A stretch of DNA of 64,000 bases, taken from contig NZ_JBPODT010000002.1 of the NCBI RefSeq assembly GCF_051390635.1, positions 124,001 to 188,000 of the forward strand, in the 5' to 3' direction. Made by a program: the position numbers and the translations under genes. Positions 62,350 through 64,000 of the stretch are shown here, piece after piece. The notes under the pieces are model-generated. The model saw only the letters and a list, made by a program, of their open reading frames with translations. It did no database searches and had not been told where the DNA came from. Source of the DNA: Microbaculum sp051390635. GTDB taxonomy: Bacteria; Pseudomonadota; Alphaproteobacteria; Rhizobiales; Tepidamorphaceae. How positions within the stretch are numbered: the stretch's first letter is position 1; every line of letters starts with the position of its first letter.

Positions 62350-62991
62350 ATGGCCCGGCACGGCTTCGAGGCGGCGCTGCCGCACGTGTTCCGCCACGAG
62401 GGCGGCTATGCCGACCATCCGCGCGATCCCGGCGGCGCCACCAAGTACGGCATCACCGGCGCCACCCTGTCGGCCTGGCGCGGCGCGCGCGTCACCGCGA
62501 CCGATGTGCGCCGCCTGACCCGGGCGGAGGCCGGCGCGATCTACAGGGCGCGCTACTGGGACGCGATCCTGGCCGACGACCTGCCGGCCGGCGTCGACTA
62601 CTGCGTGTTCGACGCCGCGGTGAATTCCGGGCCGGGGCGGGCGGCGCGATGGCTTCAGGCCGCGCTGCGCGTGCCCCAGGACGGTATCGTCGGCCCGGTG
62701 ACGCTTGCCGCGGCGGCGGCCACCGATGCCGCCCGGCTGATCGACGACATCTGCGACGTGCGTCTCGCCTTCCTGCGGTCGCTCGGCACCTTCGCGGTGT
62801 TCGGCCGCGGCTGGGAGCGCCGCGTCGGCGAGGTGCGCCGCGCGGCCCGGGCGATGGCGCGCGACGGGGCGGCGGCGACCACGCCACCGGATCCTCGCGG
62901 CGACGGCCGCGACAGCGCGCCGCCGGCCGGCGGCATCTGGTCCATGCTCGCCGTCCTGCTGCGGGCGATCCTCACGGGAGGCAAACGATGA
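62350..62991 (+). CDS. GH108 family endolysin (N-acetylmuramidase)
   Basis: This is a 213-residue muramidase of GH108: catalytic Glu17 in FRHEGGYADHPRDPGGATKYGIT, then RYWDAILADDLPAGVDYCVFDAAVNSGPGRAARWLQ and a C-terminal peptidoglycan-binding-3 segment (PQDGIVGPVTL) and a low-complexity linker to a hydrophobic C-terminus (SMLAVLLRAIL). A GTA endolysin of the same family releases Rhodobacter particles. It overlaps the holin by four bases. Confidence 0.92.
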   Translation: MARHGFEAALPHVFRHEGGYADHPRDPGGATKYGITGATLSAWRGARVTATDVRRLTRAEAGAIYRARYWDAILADDLPAGVDYCVFDAAVNSGPGRAARWLQAALRVPQDGIVGPVTLAAAAATDAARLIDDICDVRLAFLRSLGTFAVFGRGWERRVGEVRRAARAMARDGAAATTPPDPRGDGRDSAPPAGGIWSMLAVLLRAILTGGKR

Positions 62992-63392
62992 TCGGCGCCC
63001 TTACCCCCTTCCTCGGCCCGGTCTTGGAGATCGTCAGGCGGGTGATCCCCGACCCGGCCGAGCGCGCCCGCATCGAGGCCGAGCTCAGGCAGGCGGCCTC
63101 CGACGCCGAGGCGCGCCTGGCCGAGGCGCAGGCCGAGATCATCACGACGGAAGCCCGGGGCGGCCCGCTGCAGCGCAACTGGCGGCCGCTCTTCATGATC
63201 GTCTGCATGGGCCTGCTCGTCTGGCACGCCGTCGCCGTGCCGATCCTCGCCGCGATCCTGCAGGTGCCGCTCGACGAGGTCGTCGGCCTCAAGGCCGTGC
63301 CCGACGGCCTGTGGACCCTGCTCGTCGTCGGCATGGGCGGCTATATCGGCGGGCGGTCGCTGGAAAAGGTGTTCACGGGCAGGGACAGGTGA
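62988..63392 (+). CDS. Holin, 3-TM family
   Basis: This is a 134-residue protein of the holin 3TMs family: helical N-terminus (DPAERARIEAELRQAASDAEARLAEAQAEI), RNWRPLFMIVCMGLLVWHAV, VPILAAILQVPL and LWTLLVVGMGGYIGGRSLEKV. It presumably forms the membrane lesion that lets the GH108 enzyme reach the wall. In Rhodobacter the corresponding lysis pair is unlinked to the structural cluster, so this arrangement is notable. Confidence 0.9.
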   Translation: MIGALTPFLGPVLEIVRRVIPDPAERARIEAELRQAASDAEARLAEAQAEIITTEARGGPLQRNWRPLFMIVCMGLLVWHAVAVPILAAILQVPLDEVVGLKAVPDGLWTLLVVGMGGYIGGRSLEKVFTGRDR

Positions 63393-63465
63393 GGGCGGTT
63401 GGCGCTCGTGCCGCTTTGCCGCTAGGTTCCCCGCCAAAGATGACCCCAGCCGGAGCTTTCCCGCC

Positions 63466-64000
63466 TTGTCCAACACCCTGACGATCACCGACGCGGCCCG
63501 TTCGCGCATGTCCTGCCGCGCCTTCCTCGATACGCCGGTGCCCGAAGACACCGTCCGCGCCATCCTCGACGCGGCGCGGTGGGCGCCGTCGGGCGGCAAC
63601 CTGCAGCCCTGGCACGTGCACGTCGTCACCGGCGACGCGCTGGAGGATCTGCTCGGCCGCATCACCCCGCGCTTCGATACCCTGCCGCTGGCCGAAGGCG
63701 CCGAATACCAGGTCTACCCGGTGCCCCTGAGCCCGCCCTATACCGGCCGGCGCTTCAAGTGCGGCGCCGATCTCTACGCCTCGCTCGACATCCCGCGCGA
63801 GGACCGGCCGGCGCGCTATCGACAATATGCCCGCAACTTCGTGCTGTTCGGCGCGCCCGTCGGCATCTTCGTCTCGATCGACCGCCAGATGGGCCCGCCG
63901 CAATGGGCCGATGTCGGCATGTTCTGCCAGACTGTCATGCTGCTCGCGCGCGAGCACGGCCTGCACACCTGCGCCCAGGAAGCCTGGACCTTCTGGCACA
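63466..64000 (+). CDS. Nitroreductase family protein, 5' part (3' end outside window)
   Basis: This is an FMN-dependent nitroreductase running off the right edge (at least 178 residues). The frame opens with TTG 63466 (GGAG ten bases upstream). RMSCRAFLDTPVPEDTVRAILDAARWAPSGGNLQPWHVHVV is the family N-terminus with the FMN-binding Arg and Ser residues. The rest includes FGAPVGIFVSIDRQMGPPQWADVGMFCQTVMLLAREHGLHTC. It reduces nitro-compounds or quinones with NAD(P)H; substrate unknown. Confidence 0.9.
   Translation, partial: MSNTLTITDAARSRMSCRAFLDTPVPEDTVRAILDAARWAPSGGNLQPWHVHVVTGDALEDLLGRITPRFDTLPLAEGAEYQVYPVPLSPPYTGRRFKCGADLYASLDIPREDRPARYRQYARNFVLFGAPVGIFVSIDRQMGPPQWADVGMFCQTVMLLAREHGLHTCAQEAWTFWH

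Noticed and set aside
38710..63392. Ordinary prophage
   Set aside because: No integrase, repressor, replication genes or att-like ends were seen, and the gene order is that of a Rhodobacter-type GTA. A defective phage is not fully excluded.

Overview
The window is about 65% GC and reads as chromosome from an alphaproteobacterium, most likely of the order Hyphomicrobiales (Rhizobiales). The placement rests on family content: a MucR/Ros zinc-finger regulator, a DUF6456 gene, DUF5330, DUF1491, DUF2336 and DUF1127 proteins, a DUF1214/DUF1254 pair, an Omp25-type porin-like barrel and a gene transfer agent (GTA) cluster of the Rhodobacter capsulatus type. No tRNA, rRNA, CRISPR array, integrase or transposase was found.

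1-8.5 kb is metabolism: the 3' part of methylmalonyl-CoA mutase, two small envelope proteins, the mutase chaperone MeaB, a pyroglutamyl peptidase, then on the minus strand glutaryl-CoA dehydrogenase, oligopeptidase B and MsrB. 8.7-16.2 kb is one overlapping operon for a Mrp-type Na+/H+ antiporter. Its order is E-F-G-(MbhD/MbhE fusion)-B-C-D-D-x-D, which is the order of the antiporter module of archaeal Mbh hydrogenases, and it has three MrpD-like subunits. 16.4-38.5 kb is mixed housekeeping and regulation: mucR, a DnaA-domain-IV-like HTH gene with DUF6456, sufE, a PAS histidine kinase, PBP1A, a class C beta-lactamase-fold hydrolase, a class III cyclase with TPRs, rpsU (apparently with a CTG start), a ParA-type ATPase and several lipoproteins.

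38.7-60.5 kb is a complete GTA structural cluster in canonical order: small and large terminase, portal, g3.5, prohead protease, capsid, g6 to g15. A DUF2793 fibre-like protein, a secreted CHAP-like peptidase, a GH108 endolysin and a 3-TM holin follow. The cluster is heavily interrupted. An outer-membrane barrel gene with its own strong terminator lies between terminase and portal. A secreted PRC-barrel gene with its own promoter and terminator lies between g11 and g12. Two near-identical GIY-YIG nuclease genes (plus a fragment of a third) lie between protease and capsid, and arrays of palindromic repeats lie between capsid and g6 and between g12 and g13. A partial nitroreductase closes the window.

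The most unusual signal is that the palindromes around the GIY-YIG genes belong to the same family as the gene-less palindrome arrays elsewhere in the GTA cluster, and they occur as inverted pairs around a short spacer. This resembles REPIN elements, but with a GIY-YIG nuclease where a RAYT transposase would be expected. Other points of interest are eight GATC sites on a strict 7-bp grid in the GTA leader, two genes with no ordinary start codon (rpsU and the g10.1-like chaperone), and a third MrpD-like subunit that lacks the TM7 lysine.
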